From positions 2,102,001-2,166,000 of the forward strand of contig NZ_CP072141.1 in assembly GCF_019355555.1 (NCBI RefSeq): a stretch of 64,000 nucleotides of DNA, read 5' to 3'. Under the pieces are notes generated by a model. That model made no database searches and had not been told where the DNA came from. It saw only the letters and a program-made list of their open reading frames with translations. Below, one piece after another: positions 1 through 7,973 of the stretch (position 1 is its first letter; the number at the start of each line of letters is the position of its first letter). Source of the stretch: Rhizobium sp. L51/94. GTDB taxonomy: Bacteria; Pseudomonadota; Alphaproteobacteria; Rhizobiales; Rhizobiaceae. The translations under genes were made by a program, and so were the position numbers.

Positions 1-196
1 TCATCGCAGGAACAGTGGCAATCATCTCGTCGATGGTCGTGAAACTCTGGATGCCGTCGACAGTGCCGTTGCGGCTGGCTGTGGCGATCAGGTTGTAGTC
101 CGCATTGGCCGCGATCGACGGCAGATGCTGGTCGCGGACGATCTTGCCGACGCCGACGATGCCGAGCTGGATGGGGGCGGAGGGATTGGAAGACAT
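1..196 (-). CDS. Gfo/Idh/MocA family oxidoreductase, N-terminal fragment (galactose 1-dehydrogenase-like)
   Basis: Only the first 65 codons are present; the gene runs off the start of the window. The protein opens with a Rossmann dinucleotide-binding loop (GIVGVGKIV, about residues 12-20) followed by RDQHLPSIAAN, a pattern of Gfo/Idh/MocA NAD(P)-dependent sugar dehydrogenases. From memory, rhizobial D-galactose 1-dehydrogenases start very similarly, so sugar oxidation in the cytoplasm is the likely role. The ATG at 194-196 is the natural start because it places the glycine loop at the usual distance. The substrate cannot be settled from this fragment. Confidence 0.65.
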   Translation of the reverse strand, partial: MSSNPSAPIQLGIVGVGKIVRDQHLPSIAANADYNLIATASRNGTVDGIQSFTTIDEMIATVPAM

Positions 197-302
197 GGGC
201 TTGCTCGCGTTCCGGTGTTTCACTCAAAAGTATGATTATTTTTGAGGTGTTTGTATCAGAATGCGGGCCGCGAGCAAGGCCGGGCTTGGTGCGAGTGGCG
301 GC

Positions 303-1154
303 TTAACGGCTCATTTTCAGATCGGCCATGGCAATGACGTTGCCCGGTGCCGCGTCACGCCCGTAGCGAAGCGTGACCACCTTGTAGCCCTCCTTCTCAA
401 GTCTGTTGAGCAGGCCCGGCAGCATGATCGCAGTACGTTGGTGGATATCGTGCATCAGGATGATGCCGCGACCGCGCCGATGCAGCTCCTCCATGGTACG
501 CTCGAGGACGATAGCCGGCTTGACGGTGAAATAATCCTTGCTGTCGATATCGACATCCATGACGATCATGTCGCGCTGGGCAATCGCCGAGCGCAGGCTT
601 TTCGTGTCGGCGAGATAGGGGAAGCGGAAGAAGTTGACATCGGTACCGATGGCCTTCGAGACGGCATTCTCGCCTTTGACGACCTCGGCTATGGCCATGT
701 CGAAGCTCATCCTGGCGAGATCCGGATGGCGGTAGGTATGGCTGCCGATGGCATTGCCGTCGTCGAGAACCTTGCGGGCAATCGCTGGATGGGCGGCGGC
801 CATTTCTCCGACCATCATGAAGGCACCCTTGACGCCGAACTGGTCGAGTGTCGCAAGGATTTTCTCGGTCTTTCCCGGCATCGGGCCATCGTCGAAGGTG
901 AGGATTACTTCCTTGTCGGCAAGCTTGAGGTCGTGCAGGGACGAGACCGTCAGTGTCCGACCGGCAAGATGGTGCCAGTAGCCTCCCCAGGCGGTCGGCT
1001 CCATGGCAATGGGATCGTGGGCCTTGAGCGGTGCAGTGACAGTAGCGCCCGGCGCGTAGGAGGTTTTCAGCGACATCTCTGTCGTCGGTTTTGTCGCGCA
1101 GCCGGCGAGCATCAGGCTGGCCAGAAGGCCGGCGACAACGGGACGTGAGAACAT
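303..1154 (-). CDS. Polysaccharide deacetylase family lipoprotein (NodB homology domain)
   Basis: A 283-residue predicted lipoprotein. A short hydrophobic signal ends in the lipobox LAGC with Cys19. The NodB-type carbohydrate esterase 4 domain follows, with the metal/catalytic motif TFDDGP (residues 86-91) and the second metal motif SHTYRH (138-143, including His139 and His143). A later LMHDIH stretch resembles the third CE4 motif. Family knowledge: these enzymes remove N- or O-acetyl groups from chitooligosaccharides, peptidoglycan or exopolysaccharide. The lipid anchor suggests it acts in the periplasm on cell-wall or surface glycan; the substrate is unknown. No operon partner is evident: the next minus-strand gene upstream starts more than 2 kb away and encodes an unrelated ABC-F protein. 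Confidence 0.85.
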   Translation of the reverse strand: MFSRPVVAGLLASLMLAGCATKPTTEMSLKTSYAPGATVTAPLKAHDPIAMEPTAWGGYWHHLAGRTLTVSSLHDLKLADKEVILTFDDGPMPGKTEKILATLDQFGVKGAFMMVGEMAAAHPAIARKVLDDGNAIGSHTYRHPDLARMSFDMAIAEVVKGENAVSKAIGTDVNFFRFPYLADTKSLRSAIAQRDMIVMDVDIDSKDYFTVKPAIVLERTMEELHRRGRGIILMHDIHQRTAIMLPGLLNRLEKEGYKVVTLRYGRDAAPGNVIAMADLKMSR

Positions 1155-1419
1155 GGGAATCGCTCAATCAAGGGAGGAATATTGAGACGATATTTTCTGA
1201 TTATGGTTAACGAGGTGTTGACGAAGGCGGTTCGCCCGCAGATGCCGTCGTGGTCCCGGCGCGCATGTTGGCGACTGTTGCCGATCGGCATCAACGTTGG
1301 GTTGATCGCGCGACCGTGAGCCGAGCAATCCGTCCTTTAGACAGGGGACGGAGGCGGGAAAGCAAACAGGCTAAATGAAGGTTGCGCCTGCTTGCCTGGA
1401 GGAAATGCGACGCTGGCGG

Positions 1420-3303
1420 TCACCCCGCCATCGCTGCCTCGTATTCGTCCGAGAGCAACATCCACTGCTCTTCGCTCTTGGCGATCTTGGCCATCAGGTC
1501 GGCGCGTTCCTTGACCTTGGCTGCGGCCTTGTCAGGAAACTTGTCGTAGATCTCCTGGTCTTCCAGTTCGCGGTCGAGAGCCTGAATCTGCTTCTGCAGT
1601 TTCTGCGTCAAAGCCTCGACATCGTTGATCTTTTTCTTCAGCGGTGCGTTGGCGGCGCGCTTGTCGGCGTTGGCCTTGCGCTGCTCGGCCTTGTTGGCCT
1701 TGTCTTCCGGGCTCTTCTTGCCGCCCTTGCCGCCGCGCGATGCAGCAACGATGGTGTTGCGGTAATCCTCGAGGTCGCCGTCATAGTTCATGACGGTGCC
1801 GTCCTTGACGAGCCACAGCCTGTCGGCGGTGGCTTCGATCAGATGGCGGTCATGCGAGATCAGGATGACGGCGCCGGAATATTCGTTCAGCGCCTGGATC
1901 AGCGCGTTGCGGCTGTCGATATCGAGATGGTTGGTCGGTTCGTCGAGGATCAGCAGGTTCGGCGCGTCGAAGGCGGCAAGCCCCATCAGCAGGCGTGCCT
2001 TTTCGCCACCCGACAGATCCTTCGCTGCGGTTTCCATCTTGGCGGTCGCAAGCCCCATCTGGGCAACGCGCGCCCGCACCTTGCCTTCGGTGGCGCCTGG
2101 CATGCGGCGACGCACGTGCTCGACGGCCGTCTGCTCGGGAATGAGGTCGTCCAGCTGATGCTGGGCAAAGAAGCCGATCTTCAGGCCGGATGCGGTCTTG
2201 ACCGAACCCGGTGAGCCAGGAAGACGGCCGGAGATGAATTTGGCAAATGTTGACTTGCCGTTGCCGTTCGAGCCGAGCAGCGCGATGCGGTCGTCGGTGT
2301 CGATGCGCAGGGTCAGGTGCTGCAGGATCGGCTTGCCCGGCGCATAGCCTACGGAGCCGCTCTCGATGGCGATGATCGGGGAGGCGGCTTCCTTCTCGGG
2401 ATCGGGGAACTTGAAGCCCTGGACATTGTCCTCGATGACCGACGAGACGGTGCCCATGCGCTCCAGCGCCTTGACGCGGCTCTGCGCCTGGCGGGCCTTG
2501 GAGGCCTTGGCTTTGAAGCGGTCGATGAAGGACTGCAGATGCTTGCGCGCCGCATCGTTCTTGACCTTGGCCTTCGTCTGCAACTCGTTGGCTTCAGCGC
2601 GCTGGCGCTCGAACTGGTCGTAGGAGCCGCGATAGAAGGTCAGCTTCTGCTGGTCGAGATGGACGATGGCGTTGACTGCGGTGTTGAGCAGGTCGCGGTC
2701 ATGGCTGATGATGATCACGGTGTGCGGATAGCGGCTGATATAGTCTTCCAGCCACAGCGTGCCTTCAAGGTCGAGATAGTTGGTCGGCTCGTCCAGCAGC
2801 AGCAGGTCTGGCTCGGAAAACAGCACGGCGGCAAGCGCCACGCGCATCCGCCAGCCGCCGGAAAAGCTCGAGGCCGGACGCAGCTGCGCCTCGGCATCGA
2901 AGCCGAGACCTGCAAGGATGCTCGCTGCCCGCGATTCCGCCGAATGGGCGCCGATGTCGGCCAGCCGCATGTGGATTTCGCCGATGCGATTAGGATCGGT
3001 CGCGGTCTCGGCTTCGGCCAGCAGCGCCTCGCGCTCCTTGTCCGCCTTCAGCACGATTTCCAGCAGGGGCTCTTCCGTACCCGGCGCTTCCTGCGCGACC
3101 TGGCCGATGCGGGCATTCTTCGGAATGGAGACGTTGCCCGTCTCGCTTTCCATGTCACCGGTAATGATCTTGAAGAGCGTCGACTTGCCTGCACCGTTCT
3201 TGCCGACGAAGCCGGCCTTTATGCCGGCCGGCAGCGCGATGCTTGCCTGGTCGATGAGAAGGCGCCCTGCGATGCGGGCGGAAATGTTGTTGAGCGTGAT
3301 CAT
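1420..3303 (-). CDS. ABC-F family ATP-binding protein (ribosome-associated, Uup/EttA-like)
   Basis: A 627-residue soluble protein with two ABC ATPase domains and no membrane segments, the ABC-F architecture. The first Walker A is GKNGAGKST (34-42), with the signature SGGWRMR near residue 148 and LLLLDEPTNYLD after it. The second has GSNGNGKST near 345, signature LSGGEKARL, and LLILDEPTNHLD. A charged linker lies between the domains. A Lys/Ala-rich tail with a coiled-coil-like region (KKKINDVEALTQKLQKQI) closes the protein. ABC-F proteins act on the ribosome's E site in translation or in antibiotic protection. No resistance context is visible, so a housekeeping role is more likely. The tail is somewhat Uup-like. 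Confidence 0.92.
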   Translation of the reverse strand: MITLNNISARIAGRLLIDQASIALPAGIKAGFVGKNGAGKSTLFKIITGDMESETGNVSIPKNARIGQVAQEAPGTEEPLLEIVLKADKEREALLAEAETATDPNRIGEIHMRLADIGAHSAESRAASILAGLGFDAEAQLRPASSFSGGWRMRVALAAVLFSEPDLLLLDEPTNYLDLEGTLWLEDYISRYPHTVIIISHDRDLLNTAVNAIVHLDQQKLTFYRGSYDQFERQRAEANELQTKAKVKNDAARKHLQSFIDRFKAKASKARQAQSRVKALERMGTVSSVIEDNVQGFKFPDPEKEAASPIIAIESGSVGYAPGKPILQHLTLRIDTDDRIALLGSNGNGKSTFAKFISGRLPGSPGSVKTASGLKIGFFAQHQLDDLIPEQTAVEHVRRRMPGATEGKVRARVAQMGLATAKMETAAKDLSGGEKARLLMGLAAFDAPNLLILDEPTNHLDIDSRNALIQALNEYSGAVILISHDRHLIEATADRLWLVKDGTVMNYDGDLEDYRNTIVAASRGGKGGKKSPEDKANKAEQRKANADKRAANAPLKKKINDVEALTQKLQKQIQALDRELEDQEIYDKFPDKAAAKVKERADLMAKIAKSEEQWMLLSDEYEAAMAG

Positions 3304-3389
3304 GGGGCGGTTTTGACCGAACTTGCCCTTGAAGGCAAGAGTGTGCGCTGCAATACGGTTCGCGCGACGGCAAACAGTCCGCCGAAGGT

Positions 3390-4445
3390 TTAAGGGCGCG
3401 CGTCGTGGCTGAACAGCTGTATCGGATGGCGGCGGTTGGCTTGCGCGCTGGCAAGTGCCGCCTCGGCGTGGGCCATGAGTTGGGCTGCCGATGGAGCGTC
3501 GGTGCTGAGCGCAATGCCGGCAGAGATACTGAGCCGGCCCGGATCGCTTTTGTCAGAGGTTGCATAGACCAGCGTTTCCTCGACTGATGTCCGAAGCCTT
3601 GCAGCGATTGCCCGAGCGCCCTCGGTATTCACGTCTGTCACCAGGAAGCAGAAGTCGTCGCCTGTCATGCGAACGACGAGATCGTTCTTCTTGATGCTCT
3701 TGCGGAAAAGCCCGCCCAGCTTCTTCAGCAGGTGATTGGCGGCCTGCGGTCCGAACTTGCCGTTGAATGCCCCGAAATCGTCGATGTCTACCATGATCAG
3801 CGCAATCCCCTGGGCGCTGTCTTCGTCGTACAACTCTATCAGCCGGTTGATGAGGGCAATCTGGTTGGGCAGCCCGGTGATGCGGTCGGTGGCAACGGCG
3901 GTGCGGATTGCCGCGTTGCCCTTTTCCAGCGTGGCGATCCTGTCCATCTGGTCAGTCAACTTTTCCGTCAGCCCGGTCTCGTAGATCATCAGGTTGGTCA
4001 GCGAGGCGTTGAGGAAATCCATCTCGGCGGAAAATGCAGCAAGGCTCTGCATCGGGTCTTCGTTGACAGACTGTGTGATCGTTTCGACGGCTTGAACGAA
4101 ACTCTGCTTGTGCCTCAGGCCCTCGGCCAGTTGCCCGGCGACGTCGCGCAGCATCCGTGCTGTCTCTGACTGGGTATTCTCGGCGACCAGTCCGCAATGG
4201 CTGACAAGGCGGTACCTGAGGCCGATCTCGTCGAGCATGGCCTGCGAAGGGTGGCTGCCGAGAAGAGCGATCTCGTTCGATAGGCTGCGGTCGGCGCCGA
4301 ACAGTGCCTCATGGAAAAGCTGGTAGTTGCGCGGCAACCCGCGGACCTTGAACTTGGCCATGGCGTGGCCAACCTTCTGGAGGTCGACCGGACCGAGCAT
4401 CGAATTGGCCGAAGTCGCAGCAGCGCCTGGCGTTGGGTGTTTCAT
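3390..4445 (-). CDS. GGDEF domain protein with degenerate active-site signature
   Basis: A 351-residue protein without obvious membrane segments. Residues 1-180 are mostly helical. The C-terminal half is a GGDEF domain: the substrate-pocket motif MVDIDDFGAFNGKFG spans 218-232. The signature that is normally GG(D/E)EF reads TGDDF (261-265). The residues where an RxxD inhibitory site would lie read KKND, so no canonical c-di-GMP feedback site is present. Family role: diguanylate cyclases make c-di-GMP for biofilm and motility control. The two changes in the signature make catalysis uncertain; it may be a weak enzyme or a GTP/c-di-GMP sensor. It is expressed away from ndk. No EAL domain is present. 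Confidence 0.85.
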   Translation of the reverse strand: MKHPTPGAAATSANSMLGPVDLQKVGHAMAKFKVRGLPRNYQLFHEALFGADRSLSNEIALLGSHPSQAMLDEIGLRYRLVSHCGLVAENTQSETARMLRDVAGQLAEGLRHKQSFVQAVETITQSVNEDPMQSLAAFSAEMDFLNASLTNLMIYETGLTEKLTDQMDRIATLEKGNAAIRTAVATDRITGLPNQIALINRLIELYDEDSAQGIALIMVDIDDFGAFNGKFGPQAANHLLKKLGGLFRKSIKKNDLVVRMTGDDFCFLVTDVNTEGARAIAARLRTSVEETLVYATSDKSDPGRLSISAGIALSTDAPSAAQLMAHAEAALASAQANRRHPIQLFSHDARP

Positions 4446-4701
4446 CGCTTTGTCCTGCTTGAGGTCGTCCTGCGCCTGGCCGTTTGGGTAATCGCTCTCG
4501 ATTTGCGGCCTGCCGGGTTAAAACGGCTTTAAGGTAGCCCGGTATGGCGCCGTTTTTCGATAGTATCGGCTGGCGGGGTTAACGGGCGGTTGCAGCCAGG
4601 CGACTGTGACGGTCCCGTGAAATTGCCGCATCCCCCTTGTTTTCAGGCGGGCAGGCGGGTAAAGACCGCCAACTTTTGCCGCAAAACGAAGGATTTGAAC
4701 C

Positions 4702-5124
4702 ATGGCCACTGAACGCACCTTTTCGATGATCAAGCCTGATGCAACCAAGCGCAACCTGACCGGCGCGATCACCAAGATTCTCGAAGATGCCGGCCTCAAG
4801 GTCGTTGCTTCCAAGCGCGTCTGGATGAGCAAGCGCGAAGCCGAAGGCTTTTACGCCGTGCACAAGGAGCGGCCTTTCTTCGGCGAACTCGTTGACTCCA
4901 TGACATCTGGCCCGACGGTCGTTCAGGTTCTCGAAGGCGAAGGCGCCATCCTCAAGAACCGCGAAGTCATGGGCGCAACCAACCCGGCTAACGCTGCCGA
5001 AGGCACGATCCGCAAGCTGCACGCCCTGTCGATCGGCGAGAACTCGGTTCACGGTTCGGACGCTCCCGAAACCGCTGCCGAGGAAATCGCTTACTGGTTC
5101 TCCGGCACCGAAATCGTCGGCTGA
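4702..5124 (+). CDS. ndk: Nucleoside diphosphate kinase
   Basis: A 140-residue protein of normal Ndk length. It begins with [15 protein letters not shown], the conserved N-terminal strand with the nucleotide-binding Lys. The catalytic His lies in the phrase [13 protein letters not shown] near the C terminus, the universal NDK histidine motif. It transfers the gamma phosphate between nucleoside triphosphates and diphosphates through the phospho-His, balancing NTP pools in the cytoplasm. The gene is monocistronic: a divergent GGDEF gene lies upstream and an intrinsic terminator follows within 50 bases. The ATG is preceded by a GAAGGA-type ribosome site. Confidence 0.98.
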   Translation: MATERTFSMIKPDATKRNLTGAITKILEDAGLKVVASKRVWMSKREAEGFYAVHKERPFFGELVDSMTSGPTVVQVLEGEGAILKNREVMGATNPANAAEGTIRKLHALSIGENSVHGSDAPETAAEEIAYWFSGTEIVG

Positions 5125-5169
5125 ATCAAGCTCTCGGCATCTTTGCCGAAGCCATTGAACTAACTTGTC

Positions 5170-5199
5170 AAAGCCGGGTCGTTCGCGTCCCGGCTTTTT
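5170..5199 (+). terminator. Intrinsic terminator after ndk
   Basis: AAGCCGGG (5171-5178) pairs with CCCGGCTT (5189-5196) around a 10-base loop and runs into a T stretch. It sits 46 bases after the ndk stop and just before the convergent lipoprotein gene. Confidence 0.85.
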
Positions 5200-5210
5200 C
5201 GTGGCTGCGA

Positions 5211-5717
5211 TCAGCCGGCGGCGCATTTTTCCGGCGAGAAATCGATGCTGCCGTCGGGCTTTACCAACTCGGGATTGACGCTATAGCCCGGCCCGACGAC
5301 CAGCGGCCTTGCTGTCAGCACCGATTGGTCGACATCCGATATGACCTGCGTCTTGATGGTCTGGAATGTCCGGCCGTCGCCGTCCACCAGCCGGATGTTG
5401 ACGGCATAGGGCCGATCCTTGCGGACGCAATGGACGGCTGGGCTTTGCAGCGTGATCTTGTCCCAGAGCGGAAATATCTTTTCCTTCACCACCAGCGGCT
5501 CGCCACCCATCGGGTTTTCGAATTCGGCAATGGCAAAGCTGCCATCCGGCATCGGCGCCTTCAGCGCAAGATTGACGAGGTAGGTCGCAGTTGAGACGCG
5601 GTAGTTGAAGACGAAGTACCGGCCGTTCAACTCGGTCGGACCGTCGCTGTCCTGCCGCTGGCAACCGCCCAGCGTCAAGAGGGCCATGGTGACTGCGAAT
5701 ATCTCTCTGGTTCTCAT
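5211..5717 (-). CDS. Small predicted lipoprotein of unknown function
   Basis: A 168-residue protein read from the ATG at 5715-5717. It begins MRTREIFAVTMALLTLGGCQ, a short signal peptide with lipobox LGGC, so it should be a periplasmic lipoprotein. A longer in-frame start exists 25 codons upstream but lacks a signal-like sequence. The chosen start overlaps the stop of the upstream CGNR regulator gene by four bases (ATGA), showing a two-gene operon. The mature part is mainly beta-prone with a single other Cys pair (CVRKD, KCAAG) that could form a disulfide. I do not recognise the family. Co-transcription with a regulator hints at a linked role, but nothing specific can be claimed. Confidence 0.75.
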   Translation of the reverse strand: MRTREIFAVTMALLTLGGCQRQDSDGPTELNGRYFVFNYRVSTATYLVNLALKAPMPDGSFAIAEFENPMGGEPLVVKEKIFPLWDKITLQSPAVHCVRKDRPYAVNIRLVDGDGRTFQTIKTQVISDVDQSVLTARPLVVGPGYSVNPELVKPDGSIDFSPEKCAAG

Positions 5718-6265
5718 GACGGCACCTCCTGCTTCTTGCGCCTGTAGTGCCGGCTTGCCTTTACCCGGTTGCCGCAGACGGCCATGTCGCACCAGCTGCG
5801 GCTACGGTTCTTGCTGCGGTCGACAAACAGCCAGCCGCAATTGCCGCAGATCTTCATGCGGTCCTGTTCCGGGTTCGCGAGCAGCCGCAGCGTCGAATGT
5901 ACGGTCGCGCTGGCAAGACTGTCAGGCGTGGTGGCACCGCGCAAACATGTTGCCATGGCCGCGAGCAGATCGGCCAGCAAAGCATCCGATGTCGTGCCCA
6001 GCACCACCGCCCGGAAGTAGCCGTCGATCGCTTCCCTCAGATGCAGGAATGCAGGCGCCTCGGAGGATTTCAGTGGCTTGATATCGCCGAACAATGCCCG
6101 TTCGGCGCAGAACTGCATTGCCGCAGGCGCAAAGTCTTCGAGATGTTCCGGTGTCGCAAAACGGTCGATGCTGCGTGTTGCGTCGTGTCGCAGGATGACG
6201 CTGTTGGCGACATCGAGCGCAAGGCCGCCACCGGAAAAGCGATGAGGGGTCCAGGAAAAGCTCAT
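5714..6265 (-). CDS. CGNR zinc-finger / ABATE domain transcriptional regulator
   Basis: A 183-residue protein. The N-terminal about 130 residues correspond to the stress-associated ABATE ligand domain (opening SGGGLALDVANSV). The C-terminal end is a CGNR zinc finger: CGNCGWLFVDRSKNRSRSWC followed by CGNRVKASRHY, with four zinc-ligand cysteines. CGNR proteins are predicted DNA-binding regulators that sense small molecules. The gene is the first of an operon with the lipoprotein downstream. Its start codon lies only five bases from a 40-bp palindrome in the divergent intergenic region, consistent with autoregulation. No clear Shine-Dalgarno sequence precedes the ATG, so translation may be leaderless or weak. 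Confidence 0.88.
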   Translation of the reverse strand: MSFSWTPHRFSGGGLALDVANSVILRHDATRSIDRFATPEHLEDFAPAAMQFCAERALFGDIKPLKSSEAPAFLHLREAIDGYFRAVVLGTTSDALLADLLAAMATCLRGATTPDSLASATVHSTLRLLANPEQDRMKICGNCGWLFVDRSKNRSRSWCDMAVCGNRVKASRHYRRKKQEVPS

Positions 6266-6270
6266 GCCGC

Positions 6271-6310
6271 AAATAATAACTGGTAAAACCTATTTTGCCA
6301 GTTATTATTT
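6271..6310. promoter_or_regulatory. 40-bp near-perfect palindrome, candidate operator of the CGNR regulator
   Basis: Left arm AAATAATAACTGGTAAAA (6271-6288), four-base centre CCTA, right arm TTTTGCCAGTTATTATTT (6293-6310): 17 of 18 positions pair. It is AT-rich in a GC-rich genome and occupies nearly all of the 65-bp gap between the divergent CGNR gene and permease gene. This is the expected place and symmetry for a dimer-binding operator overlapping both promoters. That CGNR binds it is inference. Confidence 0.75.
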
Positions 6311-6330
6311 CAGCCGTGGGGAGGGGTGGC

Positions 6331-7227
6331 ATGGCCTATCTGTTGCAGCAACTGGCGAACGCTGTGCCGCTCGCAGCACTCTACGCCGCCCTGGCTTTCG
6401 GCTATGCCATTGCCTTCGGTGTCACCAGGCGGCCCGATATCACCTATGGCGCGCTGTTTGCCTTTGCTGGCCAGATGCTGCTGCTGTTCAGCGATGTCGG
6501 CTACAACCGGCTCATCCTCGTGCTACCCGCAGCACTGGCATTCGGAGCAGTGCTCGCCTTCGTCTACACGCTCGGCGCGGGTCTGCTCATTGGTCGCTCC
6601 GTCATCCAGCCACTGGCAAAGACATCGCCGAACACGGTGATCGTCGCCGCCTTCGGTGTCCTGATCGTGCTGATGGAAACCGCGTCGCTGGCGATGGGCA
6701 GCCGGCCGCGCTGGCTGCCGCCGTTCCTCAATGCGCCGGTGGTGCTCTGGAACGACATCAGCTTCCCGGTGACGCTGACGGAAATCCAGCTGCTGGACAC
6801 GGCCCTCATGTCAGCGATCGTCCTCGGCGGCGCGGCGGTGCTGCGCTACACCGCCTGGGGGCGCATCTGGCGCGCCGTAAATGAGGAGCCGCTCGCCGCC
6901 CAACTTTGCGGCCTGTCGACCAGCCGGGTCTTCCTCACAGCCTATGGCAGCGCAACCCTGATTGCCACGGTCTGCGGGTTGCTGTCGACATCCTACTACG
7001 GCACCATGGATTTCGGCGCCGGGATGATGTTTGGATTGAAGGTGCTGTTGATTGCTTCGGTCGGCGGCTACGGCAATCCGCTGAAATCGGCGGGCGGCGC
7101 AGCGGCACTGGCGTTTGCGGAGACGCTGTGGAGCGCCTACGGGCCGCTGCTCTGGCGCGATCTCATGGTGTTCACACTGCTGGTTGTTTTGCTGGTCATC
7201 AGCCGGCGGGAGCGGGTCATTCCCTGA
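6331..7227 (+). CDS. Branched-chain amino acid-type ABC transporter permease (LivH-like), orphan
   Basis: A 298-residue integral membrane protein with about eight hydrophobic segments. The opening LLQQLANAVPLAALYAALAFGYAIAF is typical of the LivH permease N terminus, and KVLLIASVGGYGNPLKSAGGA near the C terminus resembles the LivH coupling region. I chose ATG 6331 because a GGGGAGGGG ribosome site lies just upstream; an earlier TTG start would lie within the palindrome. LivH works with LivM, two ATPases and a binding protein, none of which is present here: the next gene, moaE, is convergent and only three bases away. It may serve a distant transporter. It is divergent from the CGNR regulator, which probably controls it. 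Confidence 0.85.
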   Translation: MAYLLQQLANAVPLAALYAALAFGYAIAFGVTRRPDITYGALFAFAGQMLLLFSDVGYNRLILVLPAALAFGAVLAFVYTLGAGLLIGRSVIQPLAKTSPNTVIVAAFGVLIVLMETASLAMGSRPRWLPPFLNAPVVLWNDISFPVTLTEIQLLDTALMSAIVLGGAAVLRYTAWGRIWRAVNEEPLAAQLCGLSTSRVFLTAYGSATLIATVCGLLSTSYYGTMDFGAGMMFGLKVLLIASVGGYGNPLKSAGGAAALAFAETLWSAYGPLLWRDLMVFTLLVVLLVISRRERVIP

Positions 7228-7230
7228 GCG

Positions 7231-7713
7231 TCACCTGTCTGCGGTCCATCTCGTCCGCGCCGCATCGTCCGCATCGCGGGCCGCCACCCAGTCTCCGGCC
7301 TTGCCGTCGGCAGCATGTTCTTTTTTCCAGAAGGGGGCCGCCGTCTTCAGGAAATCCATGACGAAATTGGCGCCGTCGAAGGCGGCCTGCCGATGGCTCG
7401 AGGCGGCAATGACGAGCACGATGTTTTCGCCGGGGAGGATGCGGCCGAAGCGGTGGATGGCCGTCAGGCCGCGCAGTTCGAAGCGTTCAATGGCAGCGGT
7501 GGCGATTCTCTCCATCTCGGCCTCGGCCATGCCAGGATAATGTTCGAGTTCCAGCGCCGCGAGACTGGCACCTTCGTCCCGGCAGAGGCCAGAGAAGGTG
7601 ACGACCGCGCCGATCTCGTGGCGTCCTCGCGACAGCTTCGCCACCTCCGCCTGCAGGTCGAAATCCTCACGCTGGACGCGGATCGTTGGCAGAATGGGAA
7701 GAACGTCGGCCAT
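7231..7713 (-). CDS. moaE: Molybdopterin synthase catalytic subunit MoaE
   Basis: A 160-residue protein of MoaE length. Recognisable features are RVQREDFDLQAEVAKL at the N terminus, GAVVTFSGLCRD (about 37-48), the LELEHYPGMAEAEM block, and the FGRILPGENIVLVIAASSHRQAAF core with the MKTAAPFWKKE active-site lysine region near the end. MoaE and MoaD insert the dithiolene sulfurs into precursor Z to make molybdopterin. The gene lies five bases downstream of moaD, in a transcript pgsA-moaD-moaE. The molybdopterin enzyme at 14.2 kb is a plausible client. Confidence 0.96.
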   Translation of the reverse strand: MADVLPILPTIRVQREDFDLQAEVAKLSRGRHEIGAVVTFSGLCRDEGASLAALELEHYPGMAEAEMERIATAAIERFELRGLTAIHRFGRILPGENIVLVIAASSHRQAAFDGANFVMDFLKTAAPFWKKEHAADGKAGDWVAARDADDAARTRWTADR

Positions 7714-7718
7714 CCCCG

Positions 7719-7973
7719 TCAGCCGCCTGTCATCGGCGGAAACAAAGCAATCTCCCGCGCGCCGACGATGCTCTCGTCATGCTCGACATGTTCCATATTC
7801 ACGGCAATTCGGATGGCATCCGGAAATTCCAATGCCATCTCGTACTCTTCGCCCAGCGTCTTCAAATGATTGAGGAGATCGGCACCGGTAATCACATCGG
7901 CGGGAAGAACCAGTTCGTCCTCGCCCCGGCCGATCCGTTCGCGCACCCAGGCGAAATAGACGAGTTTGGTCAT
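7719..7973 (-). CDS. moaD: Molybdopterin synthase sulfur carrier subunit MoaD
   Basis: An 84-residue ubiquitin-fold protein starting MTKLVYFAWVRERIG and ending in the required Gly-Gly (FPPMTGG). The C-terminal glycine is thiocarboxylated and delivers sulfur to precursor Z in the MoaE active site. The open frame extends upstream, but ATG 7973 gives the correct MoaD length and overlaps the pgsA stop by four bases, indicating translational coupling. The interior phrase IRIAVNMEHVEHDE matches the usual NqeyV-type strand before the tail. Confidence 0.95.
   Translation of the reverse strand: MTKLVYFAWVRERIGRGEDELVLPADVITGADLLNHLKTLGEEYEMALEFPDAIRIAVNMEHVEHDESIVGAREIALFPPMTGG

Noticed and set aside
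1155..1419. A small gene in the gap upstream of the deacetylase
   Set aside because: Short frames here (up to 60 codons) lack ribosome sites and recognisable sequence.
4520..4557. A hairpin AAAACGGC..GCCGTTTT upstream of ndk
   Set aside because: The loop is 21 bases and it lies between divergent genes, where no transcript is expected to end. It may be a regulatory dyad but support is thin.
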